Positions 9,791-18,648 of a stretch of DNA of 64,000 nucleotides are shown one piece after another. The notes beneath the pieces are model-generated. The model had not been told where the DNA came from and searched no databases. It worked only from the letters and a program-made list of their open reading frames with translations. The DNA lies in contig JACJID010000003.1 of assembly GCA_014138725.1 (NCBI GenBank), positions 1,054,001 through 1,118,000 of the forward strand. The letters are read 5' to 3'. Both the position numbers and the translations under genes were made by a program. Source of the DNA: Kutzneria viridogrisea (GTDB lineage: Bacteria; Actinomycetota; Actinomycetes; Mycobacteriales; Pseudonocardiaceae). Positions within the stretch are counted from its first letter, which is position 1. Each line of letters begins with the position of its first letter.

Positions 9791-11284
9791 GTGCCTCTGC
9801 TCCGCCGTGTCACTGTGGCGGCGCTGGGTGCCGCGCTGCTGGCCGCCGCTGGCCTGGCGGGCCCGGCGACAGCCGGTGCGGCCGAAGAGCAGGCCCCACC
9901 CGGCTGTGTCCAGCCCGGCCCCACCCTGCGCTACCTGGTGCTGTTCGACCGGGGCACCGCCGAGTCCGACGCCGGGGCGCAGATCACCGCGGCCTGCGGC
10001 ACGGCCGCCGTCTACTACCCCGAGATCGCCGTGGCCGTGGCCACCTCCCCCGACCCGGGCTTCGCCGAGCGGTTCGGCACCGACCGGGCCTACAGCGCGC
10101 AGGCCGAGGCGCTCAACGGCGCCCCCGCCGCGCGCAAGAAGGTGGACGAGACGCTGGCCACGAGCCGCTCACCGCGGACCGAGCCGGTGGACAGCGTGGA
10201 CCGCGGCCACGAGCAGTGGGACATGGACCAGATCAAGGCCCCCCAGGCGCACGCCGTGACCGGCGGGGACCGGCGCGTGGTGGTCGGCGTGCTGGACTCC
10301 GGCATCGACCCGAGCCACCCTGACCTGGTCAAGGCGCTGGACCCGGGCCTGTCCGCGGGCTGCACCACGGGCAAGGCCGACCCCGGCCAGGCGGCGTGGG
10401 CGCCGACCACCTCCGCACACGGCACACACGTCGCGGGCATCATCGCCGCCGCCGAGGACGGGCACGGCATCACCGGGGTCGCACCGGGCGTGCGGCTGGC
10501 CTCGGTGAAGGTGGTCGACGACGACGGGTTCATCTACCCCGAGTACGCGGTGTGCGGGTTCATGTGGGCCGCGACGCACGGCATGACCGTGACCAACAAC
10601 AGCTACTTCGTGGACCCCTGGGAGTTCAACTGCGCGGGCCAGCGCGGCCAGCACGTGGTGACCGAGGCCCTGCGCAGGGCGGTCGGGTTCGCCACCGCCA
10701 AGGGCGTGCTCACCGTGGCCGCCGCGACCAACCAGGGCACCGACCTGACCCGGCCGGGCACCGACTCGCGCAGCCCCGACAACGGCGCGGCGCGCAGCCG
10801 GCGCCTCGGTGAGGACTGCGCCGTGCTGCCGGCGCAGCTGCGCGGGGTGATCGCCGTGTCCTCGGTGGGCGCCAACAAGGTCAAGGCCAGCTACAGCTCG
10901 TACGGGCTCGGCGCGATCGACCTCACCGCCCCCGGCGGGGACGGCAGGCAGCGCGGCTCCGGCGAGACCCAGCCCTGCGTGCTGTCCACCGTTCCCGGCG
11001 GCTACGGCTACTACTGCGGCACCTCGATGGCCGCGCCGCACGTGTCCGGTGTCGCGGCGTTACTCGCCTCCACGCACCCCGGCGCCTCGCCCGCCACGCT
11101 GACAGCGCTGCTCGGCGAGCAGGCCACCCCGGTGCAGTGCCCCAACGACTACGACCTCAACGACACCGGGGTGCAGGACGCCTACTGCTCCGGATATGGC
11201 TCGTACAACGGGTTCTACGGGCACGGGCTGGTCAACGCCCTGGCCGCGGTCAGCGATGCGGCGCAGGCGCCGTCCAACCCCTGA
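9791..11284 (+). CDS. Secreted S8 family serine peptidase (subtilase)
   Basis: A 497-residue subtilase. A GTG start at 9791 with GGAGG 7 nt upstream opens a Sec signal peptide (residues 1-30). A pro-region follows to about residue 130. The catalytic triad is complete: Asp in VVVGVLDSGIDPSHPDL, His in HGTHVAGIIAA, Ser in GTSMAAPHVSG. There is no C-terminal membrane anchor, so this is a free exported protease and not a mycosin. The gene is in the opposite direction to its neighbours and sits between two genes that normally lie together, which suggests a later insertion. It ends in a shared terminator hairpin. Confidence 0.9.
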   Translation: MPLLRRVTVAALGAALLAAAGLAGPATAGAAEEQAPPGCVQPGPTLRYLVLFDRGTAESDAGAQITAACGTAAVYYPEIAVAVATSPDPGFAERFGTDRAYSAQAEALNGAPAARKKVDETLATSRSPRTEPVDSVDRGHEQWDMDQIKAPQAHAVTGGDRRVVVGVLDSGIDPSHPDLVKALDPGLSAGCTTGKADPGQAAWAPTTSAHGTHVAGIIAAAEDGHGITGVAPGVRLASVKVVDDDGFIYPEYAVCGFMWAATHGMTVTNNSYFVDPWEFNCAGQRGQHVVTEALRRAVGFATAKGVLTVAAATNQGTDLTRPGTDSRSPDNGAARSRRLGEDCAVLPAQLRGVIAVSSVGANKVKASYSSYGLGAIDLTAPGGDGRQRGSGETQPCVLSTVPGGYGYYCGTSMAAPHVSGVAALLASTHPGASPATLTALLGEQATPVQCPNDYDLNDTGVQDAYCSGYGSYNGFYGHGLVNALAAVSDAAQAPSNP

Positions 11285-11318
11285 GCCTCAACTGGTCGGC
11301 GCCAGGAGCACATGCCAT

Positions 11319-11371
11319 GCCGTGAAGGTGGCTTTCGCTGCGTTGGGCGCAGTGAAAGCCACCTTCACGGC
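11319..11371. terminator. Bidirectional hairpin between convergent genes
   Basis: A near-perfect 24-bp stem (left arm starting GCCGTGAAGGTGGCTTTC, one G-T wobble) with a 5-nt loop. It lies between the stops of the subtilase and the radical SAM gene. There is no long T run, but the position fits a shared terminator. Similar GTGAAGGTGGC/GCCACCTTCAC repeats recur in some Pseudonocardiales genomes as I recall. Confidence 0.65.
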
Positions 11372-11395
11372 GGTGTGGGCCGCCCCGGTGGCGTG

Positions 11396-13363
11396 TCAGC
11401 TGGTCGGCGCCAGCGCCGGGTTGCTCACCGGGGACCGGTTGCCCACCGGGGTGATCGGCAGCAGCGTGCGCCCGGTCGGGCCGACCTGGATGTCGGTGCC
11501 CATGGCCGGGCACACCCCGCAGTCGAAGCACGGGGTCCACCGGCAGTCGTCCTGCTCCTGCTCGTCCAGCGCGTCCTGCCAGTCCGCCCAGAGCCATTCC
11601 TTGTCCAGCCCCGAATCCAGGTGGTCCCAGGGCAGGACCTCGGTCTCCTCGCGCTCCCGCGTGGTGAACCAGTCCAGGTCCACACCGAACTCGGGCAGCT
11701 CGCTCGCGCAGGCGTCCACCCAGCGCTGGTAGGAGAAGTGCTCGCTCCAGCCGTCCAGCCGGCCGCCTTCGCGCCACACCCGCTCGATGACCCGGCCGAC
11801 CCTGCGGTCGCCGCGGGAGAGCAGTCCCTCGATCAGCGAGGGCTGGCCGTCGTGGTAGCGCATGCCGATGTTGCGGCCCAGCGAACGATCGGTGTTGACC
11901 TCCGCGCGCAGCTTGCGCAGCCGGTCGTCCACTGTGTCCGGATGGCACTGGGCCGCCCACTGGAACGGGGTGTGCGGCTTGGGCACGAAGCCGCCGATGG
12001 AGATCGTGCAGCGAATGTCCTTGCGGCCACTGGCTTCCCGGCCCGCGCGGATGACCTCCTTGGCCATCCTGGCGATCTGCAGCACGTCCTCGTCGGTCTC
12101 CGTGGGCAGCCCGCACATGAAGTACAGCTTCACCTGCCGCCAGCCGTTGGCGTAGGCCGTGGTGACGGTGCGGATCAGGTCCTCCTCCGACACCATCTTG
12201 TTGATGACGCGGCGAATCCGCTCGCTGCCGCCCTCCGGGGCGAAGGTCAGCCCGGAGCGGCGGCCGTTGCGCGCCAGCTCGTTGGCCAGGTCCACATTGA
12301 ACGCGTCAACCCTGGTGCTGGGCAAGGAAAGCCCGGTGTTGGTGCCCTGGTACCGGTCGGCCAGCCCCTTGGTCACCTCGGCGATCTCCGAGTGGTCCGC
12401 ACTGGACAGCGACAGCAGGCCGACCTCCTCGAAACCGGTGGCCGCCAAGCCGTTCTGCACCATCGCGCCGATGCCCTCGATGGAGCGCTCGCGCACCGGG
12501 CGGGTGATCATCCCCGCCTGGCAGAACCGGCAACCCCGTGTGCAGCCGCGGAAGATCTCCACGCTCATCCGCTCGTGCACGCTCTCCGCGAGCGGCACCA
12601 GCGGCTGCTTCGGGTAGGGCCAGGCGTCCAGGTCCATCGTGGTCCGCTTGAAGACCCGGTACGGCACCCGGTCGCGATTGGGCACCACGCGCTGGATGCG
12701 ACCGTCGGGCAGGTACTCCACGTCGTAGAAGCGCGGCACGTAGACCCCGCCGGTCTCGGCCAGCCGGGTCAGCACCTCCTCGCGCCCGCCCGGGCAGCGC
12801 TGCGCCTTCCACTCCCGCACGATGTCGGTGATCTCCAGCACCGCTTCCTCGCCGTCACCGAGGACCGCGGCGTCCAGGAAGTCGGCGATCGGCTCCGGGT
12901 TGAACGCCGCGTGCCCGCCCGCCAGGACGATCGGGTGCTCCTCGGTGCGGTCGGCCGCGTGCAGCGGGATGCCCGCCAGGTCCAGCGCCGTGAGCAGGTT
13001 CGTGTAGCCCAGTTCGGTGGCGAAGCTGACCCCGAGCAGGTCGAAGGCGCCGACCGGGCGGTGGCCGTCCACGGTGAACTGCGGCACGTCGTGCTCGCGC
13101 ATGAGCGCCTCGAGGTCCGGCCACACCGAGTAGGTGCGCTCGGCCAGCACGTCCGGCAGCTCGTTGAGCACCTCGTACAGGATCATGACGCCCTGGTTGG
13201 GCAGCCCCACCTCGTAGGCGTCGGGGTACATCAGGCACCAGCGGACCGCGGCGGAGTCCCAGTCCTTGAGGGTGGCGTTCAGCTCGCCCCCGACGTACTG
13301 CACGGGCTTGGACACCCGGGGCAGCAGGGGCTCCAGTGCGGGGAAGACGGACTCAACGCTCAC
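11396..13363 (-). CDS. TIGR03960 B12-binding-domain radical SAM protein
   Basis: A 655-residue radical SAM enzyme of unknown reaction. An N-terminal cobalamin-binding-like region (residues 1-230) precedes the SAM domain with its iron-sulfur motif CTRGCRFCQAG. The C-terminal extension includes the Cys cluster CFDCGVCPAMG. The family usually works beside a DUF2344 protein, encoded here downstream past the subtilase gene. The start MSVESVFPALEPLLPRV is family-like. The divergent toxin-antitoxin gene begins only about 75 bp upstream. Confidence 0.9.
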   Translation of the reverse strand: MSVESVFPALEPLLPRVSKPVQYVGGELNATLKDWDSAAVRWCLMYPDAYEVGLPNQGVMILYEVLNELPDVLAERTYSVWPDLEALMREHDVPQFTVDGHRPVGAFDLLGVSFATELGYTNLLTALDLAGIPLHAADRTEEHPIVLAGGHAAFNPEPIADFLDAAVLGDGEEAVLEITDIVREWKAQRCPGGREEVLTRLAETGGVYVPRFYDVEYLPDGRIQRVVPNRDRVPYRVFKRTTMDLDAWPYPKQPLVPLAESVHERMSVEIFRGCTRGCRFCQAGMITRPVRERSIEGIGAMVQNGLAATGFEEVGLLSLSSADHSEIAEVTKGLADRYQGTNTGLSLPSTRVDAFNVDLANELARNGRRSGLTFAPEGGSERIRRVINKMVSEEDLIRTVTTAYANGWRQVKLYFMCGLPTETDEDVLQIARMAKEVIRAGREASGRKDIRCTISIGGFVPKPHTPFQWAAQCHPDTVDDRLRKLRAEVNTDRSLGRNIGMRYHDGQPSLIEGLLSRGDRRVGRVIERVWREGGRLDGWSEHFSYQRWVDACASELPEFGVDLDWFTTREREETEVLPWDHLDSGLDKEWLWADWQDALDEQEQDDCRWTPCFDCGVCPAMGTDIQVGPTGRTLLPITPVGNRSPVSNPALAPTS

Positions 13364-13438
13364 GCGGACAGCGTAACGACCCCGAGCGACCCCGCCGTCC
13401 AGGTAGCACTTCGTAGCACCTCGGGGTAGACTGACCTC

Positions 13439-13708
13439 GTGGCTCGGGCGATTACACAGCGCGAACTGCGCAACGACAGCGCGGCGATCCTGCGCGCCGT
13501 GGAGGGTGGCGAGAGCTTCGTGCTCACCCGCAACGGCACGCCCATCGCCGAGGTCCGCCCCATCCGGCGACGCTCGTTCGTGCCCAGGGCCGAGCTCAAG
13601 CGGGTGTTCTCCACCGTGCCGAGGATCGACTTCGCCCAGTTCCGCGCCGACCTGGACGAGGGGGTGGATCCGACTGTCCGCGACCCCTTCGAAGACCGAG
13701 GGCAGTGA
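13439..13708 (+). CDS. Type II antitoxin, Phd/YefM family
   Basis: This 89-residue protein has the Phd/YefM N-terminal DNA-binding fold (ITQRELRNDSAAILRAVEGG, then FVLTRNGTPIAEVRPI) and a C-terminal tail that should wrap the toxin. It starts with GTG at 13439. Such antitoxins repress their own operon and neutralise a PIN-domain RNase, which is encoded directly downstream with overlapping ends. Confidence 0.85.
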   Translation: MARAITQRELRNDSAAILRAVEGGESFVLTRNGTPIAEVRPIRRRSFVPRAELKRVFSTVPRIDFAQFRADLDEGVDPTVRDPFEDRGQ

Positions 13709-13715
13709 CTACGAC

Positions 13716-14102
13716 CTGGGGCTGCTCGACACCTCCGTTGTGATCGACCTGTCCACGATCCCCGAGCAGGACCTGCCGCTGGAGTGCGCGATCAGCGCGG
13801 TCACCCTGGCCGAACTGGCCGTCGGCGTGCACACCGCCAAGGACGTGCTGCAACGGACCGTGCGGCAGCACCTCTTGCAGGCCACCGAGGCGTCCTTCGA
13901 CGTGCTGCCCTTCGACGCCCAGGCCGCACGCACCTACGCCCACGTCGACACCTTCGTGCGCGCCGCGGGCCGCAAGCCCCGTGTGCGCATGGCCGACCTG
14001 TTGATCGCCGCCACCGCGATCGCCAACGACCTGCCGCTGCTGACCCGCAACCCCAAGGACTTCCTCGGCCTGGAGTCGATCGTCCGAGTCGTCCAGATCT
14101 AA
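13716..14102 (+). CDS. PIN-domain toxin (VapC-like), start uncertain
   Basis: A PIN-domain ribonuclease. The acidic residues are present: LLDTSVVIDL (first Asp), TLAELAVGV (Glu), RMADLLIAATA (Asp) and TRNPKDF. No ATG, GTG or TTG lies in frame near the N-terminus. The natural coupled start GTGA at 13705 overlaps the antitoxin stop but is one base out of frame. The start given here is CTG 13716, a placeholder. One extra C near 13716 would restore VTTTLGLLDTS. So this is either a gene with an unusual start, a fresh frameshift, or a sequence error. Confidence 0.6.
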   Translation: MGLLDTSVVIDLSTIPEQDLPLECAISAVTLAELAVGVHTAKDVLQRTVRQHLLQATEASFDVLPFDAQAARTYAHVDTFVRAAGRKPRVRMADLLIAATAIANDLPLLTRNPKDFLGLESIVRVVQI

Positions 14103-14925
14103 CCCCTCCTCCCCGCGAGTCCCGCTCTCCCGCAGCCGAGTCCCGCCCTGCGGCGTGCTCGACGGCAGCGCACGCGCTGCCCCAGCGGGATGTGCCCGCT
14201 GAGGCAGCGGGACTCGGACACGCCAGAACGGGACTCACGGACCGGTAGGCGGGACTCACGCTCCCTAGAACGGGAATCAGGGGCCAGAGGGCGGGACTCG
14301 GGCACGCCAGAGCCGGACTGGCGGGCCGGTAGACGAGATTCGCCAAGTGGTGGGCGGGGCTCGCGCTCTCCAAAGCGGGACTCACGGGCCGGTGGACGGG
14401 ACTCGCGCTCCGCAGAGCGGGACTGGCGGTCCGGTAGGCGGGCCCCGCGCTCCCCACAGCGGGACTCGGACACGCCAGAGCGGGACTCGCGGGCTGGAGA
14501 GCGGGACTCGCGCTCCCCAACGCGGGACTCACGGACCAGAGGACGGGACTCGCGCTCCCCAACGCGGGACTCACGGACCAGAGGACGGGACTCGCGCTCC
14601 CCAACGCGGGACTCACGGACCAGAGGACGGGACTCGCGCTCCCCAACGCGGGACTCACGGACCAGAGGACGGGACTCGCGCTCCCCAACGCGGGACTCAC
14701 GGACCAGAGGACGGGACTCGCGCTCCCCAACGCGGGACTCACGGACCAGAGGACGGGACTCGCGCTCCCCAACGCGGGACTCACGGACCAGAGGACGGGA
14801 CTCGCGCTCCCCAACGCGGGACTCACGGACCAGAGGACGGGACTCGCGCTCCCCAACGCGGGACTCACGGATCGGTGGGCGGGACTCGGGCACGTCAGGG
14901 CGGGACTCGCCGTGTGGGGTGGGTG
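14103..14925. repeat. Field of 21/42-bp GGGACTC repeats
   Basis: About 800 bp without a believable gene. The core holds eight exact copies of a 42-bp unit, each with GGACCAGAGGAC starting at 14533, 14575 and then every 42 bp to 14827. Each unit is two related 21-mers that both start GGGACTC. Degenerate 21-bp units flank the core on both sides, and two inverted copies (GAGTCCC) lie at about 14116-14150. Open frames in the field exist only because 21 is a multiple of three. Confidence 0.9.
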
Positions 14926-14927
14926 GG

Positions 14928-15749
14928 TCAGGTCAGGAGGAGGCGGCCGAGGCGGCGGGTGGCGATGACCGCTCCGACGAGGGCCATCGCGGCGAAGTAG
15001 GCCACGTGCACGAGGGTGGGCCAGCCGACGGCGCCGGTGGTCAGCTCGCGCTCCAGCTCGATCGCCTGGTACAGGGGCAGCACCTGCACGGCGGTGGCGA
15101 TCGGGGCGGGGTAGACCGACAGCGGGTAGAAGGTCGTGGAGAACAGGAACATCGGCATCAGCACGATCATCACCAGGTCGAAGTCCTGCCAGGAGCGCAG
15201 CACGGTGGTGACGGCCATGCCCACGGCGGCGAAGGCGAAGGCCACCAGCACGGCGGCGGGCAGGGCGAGCAGCCCCCAGGGTGAGGTGATCAGCCCCATC
15301 GCGGCCATCACGGCCAGGAAGCCGGTGGCGTAGAGCGCGCCGCGCAGCAGGGCCCAGCCGATCTCGCCGACGGCCACGTCCACCGGGCCGAGCGGGGTGG
15401 CCAGCATGGCGTCGTAGACCTTGGCGTACTTGAGCTTGAAGAAGATGTTGAACGTGGCGTCGTGCACCGCGCCGTTCATCGCCGAGGACGCCAGCAGGCC
15501 CGGGGCCACGTAGGCCAGGTAGCTGATCGGCTGACCGTCGGCGCCGACCACGCTGCCCACGACCGAGCCGAAACCGACCCCGAGCGCGAACAGGTAGAAC
15601 AGTGGCTCGCACAGACCGGACAGCACCAGTGTCCACATGCGACGGTTGACCAGCAGCGAGCGCTCCACCACCACGTGCGCGCGGCGCGCGTACATGCCCG
15701 GCGGCAGCACCCTGGTCACCAGTCCGCGCGAGGCGAGGACCTCCTGCAC
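14928..15749 (-). CDS. ABC-2 type exporter permease
   Basis: A 273-residue integral membrane protein of the ABC-2 (NodJ/DrrB-like) type with about six membrane segments. An amphipathic N-terminus (RRAHVVVERSLLVNRRMW) precedes the first one, and the family-typical GLLASSAMNGAVHDATFNIFFKLKYAK loop is present. It pairs with the permease directly upstream and the ATPase beyond, so a heterodimeric exporter is likely; the substrate is unknown. GTG 15749 is chosen for its 8-nt spacing to a G-rich site. GTG at 15755 or 15767 (overlapping the upstream stop) are alternatives. The longer frame to 16274 is spurious. Confidence 0.85.
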   Translation of the reverse strand: MQEVLASRGLVTRVLPPGMYARRAHVVVERSLLVNRRMWTLVLSGLCEPLFYLFALGVGFGSVVGSVVGADGQPISYLAYVAPGLLASSAMNGAVHDATFNIFFKLKYAKVYDAMLATPLGPVDVAVGEIGWALLRGALYATGFLAVMAAMGLITSPWGLLALPAAVLVAFAFAAVGMAVTTVLRSWQDFDLVMIVLMPMFLFSTTFYPLSVYPAPIATAVQVLPLYQAIELERELTTGAVGWPTLVHVAYFAAMALVGAVIATRRLGRLLLT

Positions 15750-15763
15750 CGTCACGTCCCCCC

Positions 15764-16591
15764 TCACACCCTCAGCCGAACGCGGAACCGCCAGTGCGCC
15801 ACGAGCAGACCGGCGACCAGCATCGCCAGCAGGTAGGCCACGTGCCCGCCGGCGGCGAGCCAGTCCAGGTTGCCGAAGGCCGCGCCCCTGGCCAGCGCGT
15901 TGCCGTGCGCCATCGGGGTCAGCCAGGCCACCGGCCGCGCCCACTCCGGTAACCGGTCGATCGGGTAGTAGGTGCCCGCGAACAGGGTCATCGGCAGCAC
16001 CACGAACCGGAACACCGCGGAGAAGGCCGTGCCCTCGTTGGTCACGCTGGCGGCCAGGGCCACGATCCAGGCGCCGAAGGCCATGGCGGCCAACAGGGCG
16101 GCGGGCAGGGCGAGCAGCACACCGGGACCGGTCAGCGCGCCAAGGCAGGCCGCGACGGCGAGGAAGGCCACGCCAGCCGCGAGCAGGCGCAGCGCGATCC
16201 ACACGAGCTGGCCCGCGAACACCTGCGAGACCGTGATCGGGGTGGAGATCACCGCCCAGTAGGTCTTCGCCCACTTGAACGCGGACAGCACCGGGTAGGT
16301 GGACTCCCCCGCCGCGGTCTGCACCAGCGCGGCCACCAGCACCGCGGGGGCCAGGTAGACCACGTAGGGCTGGCCGAGCGTGGCCGGTCCGGGCCTGACC
16401 TGGGTGCCCAGCCCGAAGCCCATCGCGACCAGCAGCAGCACCGGCATCAGGAAGCTGGACAGGGCGGAGGCCCGCCAGTTGCGGCGGTACCAGGCCCAGT
16501 GGCCCTCCACCACGAGCTGGATGGCGCGCAGCGCACCGACCGCCCGGCCGGTGGACCCGGCGCGGGGCGGGGCGAGCAGGTCGATGCTCAC
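15764..16591 (-). CDS. ABC-2 type exporter permease
   Basis: A 275-residue ABC-2 permease, paralogous in layout to the next gene, with about six hydrophobic spans. The LKAIQLVVEGH-like N-terminus is cytoplasmic (residues 20-35) and SAFKWAKTYWAV sits in the coupling region. It ends where the second permease begins, so the two are translationally coupled. With the ATPase 90 bp upstream it forms a three-gene exporter, possibly for a lipid-linked sugar, antibiotic or other small molecule. No substrate can be read from the sequence. Confidence 0.86.
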   Translation of the reverse strand: MSIDLLAPPRAGSTGRAVGALRAIQLVVEGHWAWYRRNWRASALSSFLMPVLLLVAMGFGLGTQVRPGPATLGQPYVVYLAPAVLVAALVQTAAGESTYPVLSAFKWAKTYWAVISTPITVSQVFAGQLVWIALRLLAAGVAFLAVAACLGALTGPGVLLALPAALLAAMAFGAWIVALAASVTNEGTAFSAVFRFVVLPMTLFAGTYYPIDRLPEWARPVAWLTPMAHGNALARGAAFGNLDWLAAGGHVAYLLAMLVAGLLVAHWRFRVRLRV

Positions 16592-16682
16592 TGGAGTACC
16601 CCCTTAGTGCGGTATCCGAGCGTGTCCATGCTGGTTGCGGGCAGACGCGGGAGCGAGGCGGCGAGGGTGGCTGGACACGGCA

Positions 16683-17648
16683 CTAGTCCACCAGGCTCCG
16701 GCCGGTCAGGCGCAGGAACACGTCCTCAAGGGTGCTGCGGCGGACCAGGCTGGTCACCGGCCGCACACCGCGCTGGTGGGCCGCGGCCAGCGCGGCCTCC
16801 CCGTCACCGGTGTAGAGCAGCAGGCGGTCCGGCAGCACCTCAACGCGGTCGGCCAGGCCGCGGACCTGCTCCACGTGGCCCTGCTGCTCACCGGGCGGGA
16901 AGCGCAGTTCGAGCACCTCTCGGGTGCTGTGCGCCGCGATCAGCTCGGCCGGTGAGCCCTCGGCGGCGATGCGCCCGCCGTCCATCACCACCAGCCGGTC
17001 GCAGAGCTGCTCAGCCTCGTCCATGTAGTGCGTGGTGATGATGAGCGTGACTCCGGACTGTTTGAGCCGGAACAGGCGGTCCCACAGCAGGTGTCTGGCC
17101 TGCGGGTCCAGGCCCGTGGTCGGCTCGTCCAGCAACAGCAGTTCCGGGTCGTTGACCAGGGAGCGGGCGATGGTCAGCCGCCGCTTCATGCCGCCCGACA
17201 GCGGCTCCACCTGGTCCTCGGCCCGGTCGGTGAGCTGGGCGAACTCCAGCAGTTCCACGGCCTTGGCGCGGACCTGCGCGCGGGACAGCCCGAAGTAGCG
17301 GCCGTAGACGTGCAGGTTCTGCCGCACGGTCAGCTCGTTGTCGAGCGTGTCCTCCTGCGGCACCACACCGAGCCGGGCGCGGATGTGCGGGCCGCGCGTG
17401 TTCGGGTCCATGCCCAGCACGCGCAGCTCACCGCCGGTGCGCGGGGACACGCAGGCCACCATGCGCATGGTGGAGGACTTGCCCGCGCCGTTGGGGCCGA
17501 GGAAGCCGAACGCCTCGCCCCTGCGCACGCTCAGGTCGATGCCGCGCACCGCTTCGAACTCGCCGAAGCGCTTGCTCAAGCCCTCGGCGTGCACGAGAAC
17601 GTTCCCGGAGTCAGCCACGCCTGCGACGCTAGCGGGTACCCCTGACAA
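16683..17648 (-). CDS. ABC exporter ATP-binding protein (NodI/DrrA-like)
   Basis: A 321-residue ATPase that powers the two permeases downstream. Walker A is GPNGAGKSS, the Q-loop is VVPQEDTLDNELT, the signature is LSGGMKRR and Walker B is LLLLDEPTTGLD, followed by the H-loop TTHYMDEAE. The C-terminal 90 residues are the accessory region seen in drug-export ATPases (DrrA and NodI type). The start MSGVPASVAG lies just upstream of a predicted GNAT gene in the same direction. Confidence 0.92.
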   Translation of the reverse strand: MSGVPASVAGVADSGNVLVHAEGLSKRFGEFEAVRGIDLSVRRGEAFGFLGPNGAGKSSTMRMVACVSPRTGGELRVLGMDPNTRGPHIRARLGVVPQEDTLDNELTVRQNLHVYGRYFGLSRAQVRAKAVELLEFAQLTDRAEDQVEPLSGGMKRRLTIARSLVNDPELLLLDEPTTGLDPQARHLLWDRLFRLKQSGVTLIITTHYMDEAEQLCDRLVVMDGGRIAAEGSPAELIAAHSTREVLELRFPPGEQQGHVEQVRGLADRVEVLPDRLLLYTGDGEAALAAAHQRGVRPVTSLVRRSTLEDVFLRLTGRSLVD

Positions 17649-17660
17649 ATAGCTTGCGAG

Positions 17661-18191
17661 TTATCCGACCTCGCGCGTGAACCAGATCTGGTCGCGCACG
17701 TCGCCGGGGGCCATGCGGACGGCACCGGGCCAGCGCCCGCGCTCGGTCCAGCCCTGCTTCTCGTAGAACCGCTCCACGCCGTGCCCGGTGCGGGTGATCA
17801 GCACGAGCTGCTCGATGCCCAGTGCCCTGGCGTGCAGCTCCACGGCGGTCAGCAGCTGGCCGCCCCAGCCCCTGCCCTGGAGTTCGGGCTCGACCATCAG
17901 CCACTCCAGCTCGGCGGTGTGCCTGCGCACCGGGCGGGTGCCCGGGGTCAGCACCGCGAACCCGGCCAGCGCGTGGTCGGCGCCCAGGGTCAGCAGGTGG
18001 CTGCGGCGGGCCCGCACATCCTTGACGACCCGCGTGGCCACGGTGCGGATCTCCTCGACCGGGTCGGCCGGGGCGAACCCGCCAGCACCGCCGGCCAGGG
18101 TGACCCGGTGCCACAGCCCGGTCATCGCGTCGACCAGCTCCGGGTGGGGCTGGTCGACGCGATGTGGACCGGTGACGAAGGGTTCCGTCAC
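17661..18191 (-). CDS. GNAT family N-acetyltransferase
   Basis: A 176-residue acetyltransferase. The acetyl-CoA pyrophosphate loop is [15 protein letters not shown], after the beta strand LEWLMV, and [15 protein letters not shown] is the usual C-terminal motif. The substrate is unknown. It starts 4 bp inside the end of ndk (an overlapping ATGA-type junction), so it is translated from the ndk message. Confidence 0.85.
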   Translation of the reverse strand: MTEPFVTGPHRVDQPHPELVDAMTGLWHRVTLAGGAGGFAPADPVEEIRTVATRVVKDVRARRSHLLTLGADHALAGFAVLTPGTRPVRRHTAELEWLMVEPELQGRGWGGQLLTAVELHARALGIEQLVLITRTGHGVERFYEKQGWTERGRWPGAVRMAPGDVRDQIWFTREVG

Positions 18192-18598
18192 AGGTTCGGG
18201 AACCAGATCTTGATCTCGCGCTCGGCGGACTCGGGCGAGTCGGAGCCGTGCACCAGGTTGTACTGCACCTCCAGGCCGAAGTCGCCGCGCAGGGTGCCCG
18301 GGGTGGCCTTCTCCACCGGGTCGGTGCCACCGGCGAGCTGCCGGAACGCCGAGATGGCGCGGGTGCCCTCGACCACCAGCGCGACCAGCGGGCCGGAGGT
18401 GATGAAGTCCAGCAGGTCGTTGAAGAACGGCTTGCCGTCGTGCTCGGCGTAGTGCTGCTCGGCGACGCCGCGCTCGACGGTGCGCAGCTCCAGCGCGGCC
18501 AGCTTGAGGCCCTTGCGCTCGATGCGGGAGATGACCTCGCCGACCAGGCCGCGGCTGACGCCGTCCGGCTTGACCAGGACCAGGGTGCGCTCACTCAC
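18188..18598 (-). CDS. ndk: Nucleoside diphosphate kinase
   Basis: Ndk (136 residues) transfers the terminal phosphate between NTPs and NDPs through a phospho-histidine. It begins at GTG 18598 ([17 protein letters not shown]). The active-site His lies in NLVHGSDS, with substrate-binding Lys in the N-terminal KPDG. Length and motifs are standard. AAGGAG is 11 nt upstream. The GNAT gene overlaps its 3' end. Confidence 0.96.
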   Translation of the reverse strand: MSERTLVLVKPDGVSRGLVGEVISRIERKGLKLAALELRTVERGVAEQHYAEHDGKPFFNDLLDFITSGPLVALVVEGTRAISAFRQLAGGTDPVEKATPGTLRGDFGLEVQYNLVHGSDSPESAEREIKIWFPNL

Positions 18599-18648
18599 GG
18601 TGGTCCGAACTCCTTCAAGTAAGGGGAAAGTGCAGCAAGGGTAACCGG

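Noticed and set aside
14500-14900. CRISPR array
   Set aside because: The repeats are back to back with no unique spacers and no cas genes nearby.
14099-15636. Long frames with regular SPALGSASPVLWSV- or ERESRPLVRESRVG-type repeats
   Set aside because: Open only because the 21-bp unit keeps frame; several frames on both strands do so at once, and none has a start site or homology sense.
15750-16274. N-terminal extension of the second ABC permease
   Set aside because: It overlaps the first permease in another frame and codes for Arg/Gly/Ala-rich nonsense.
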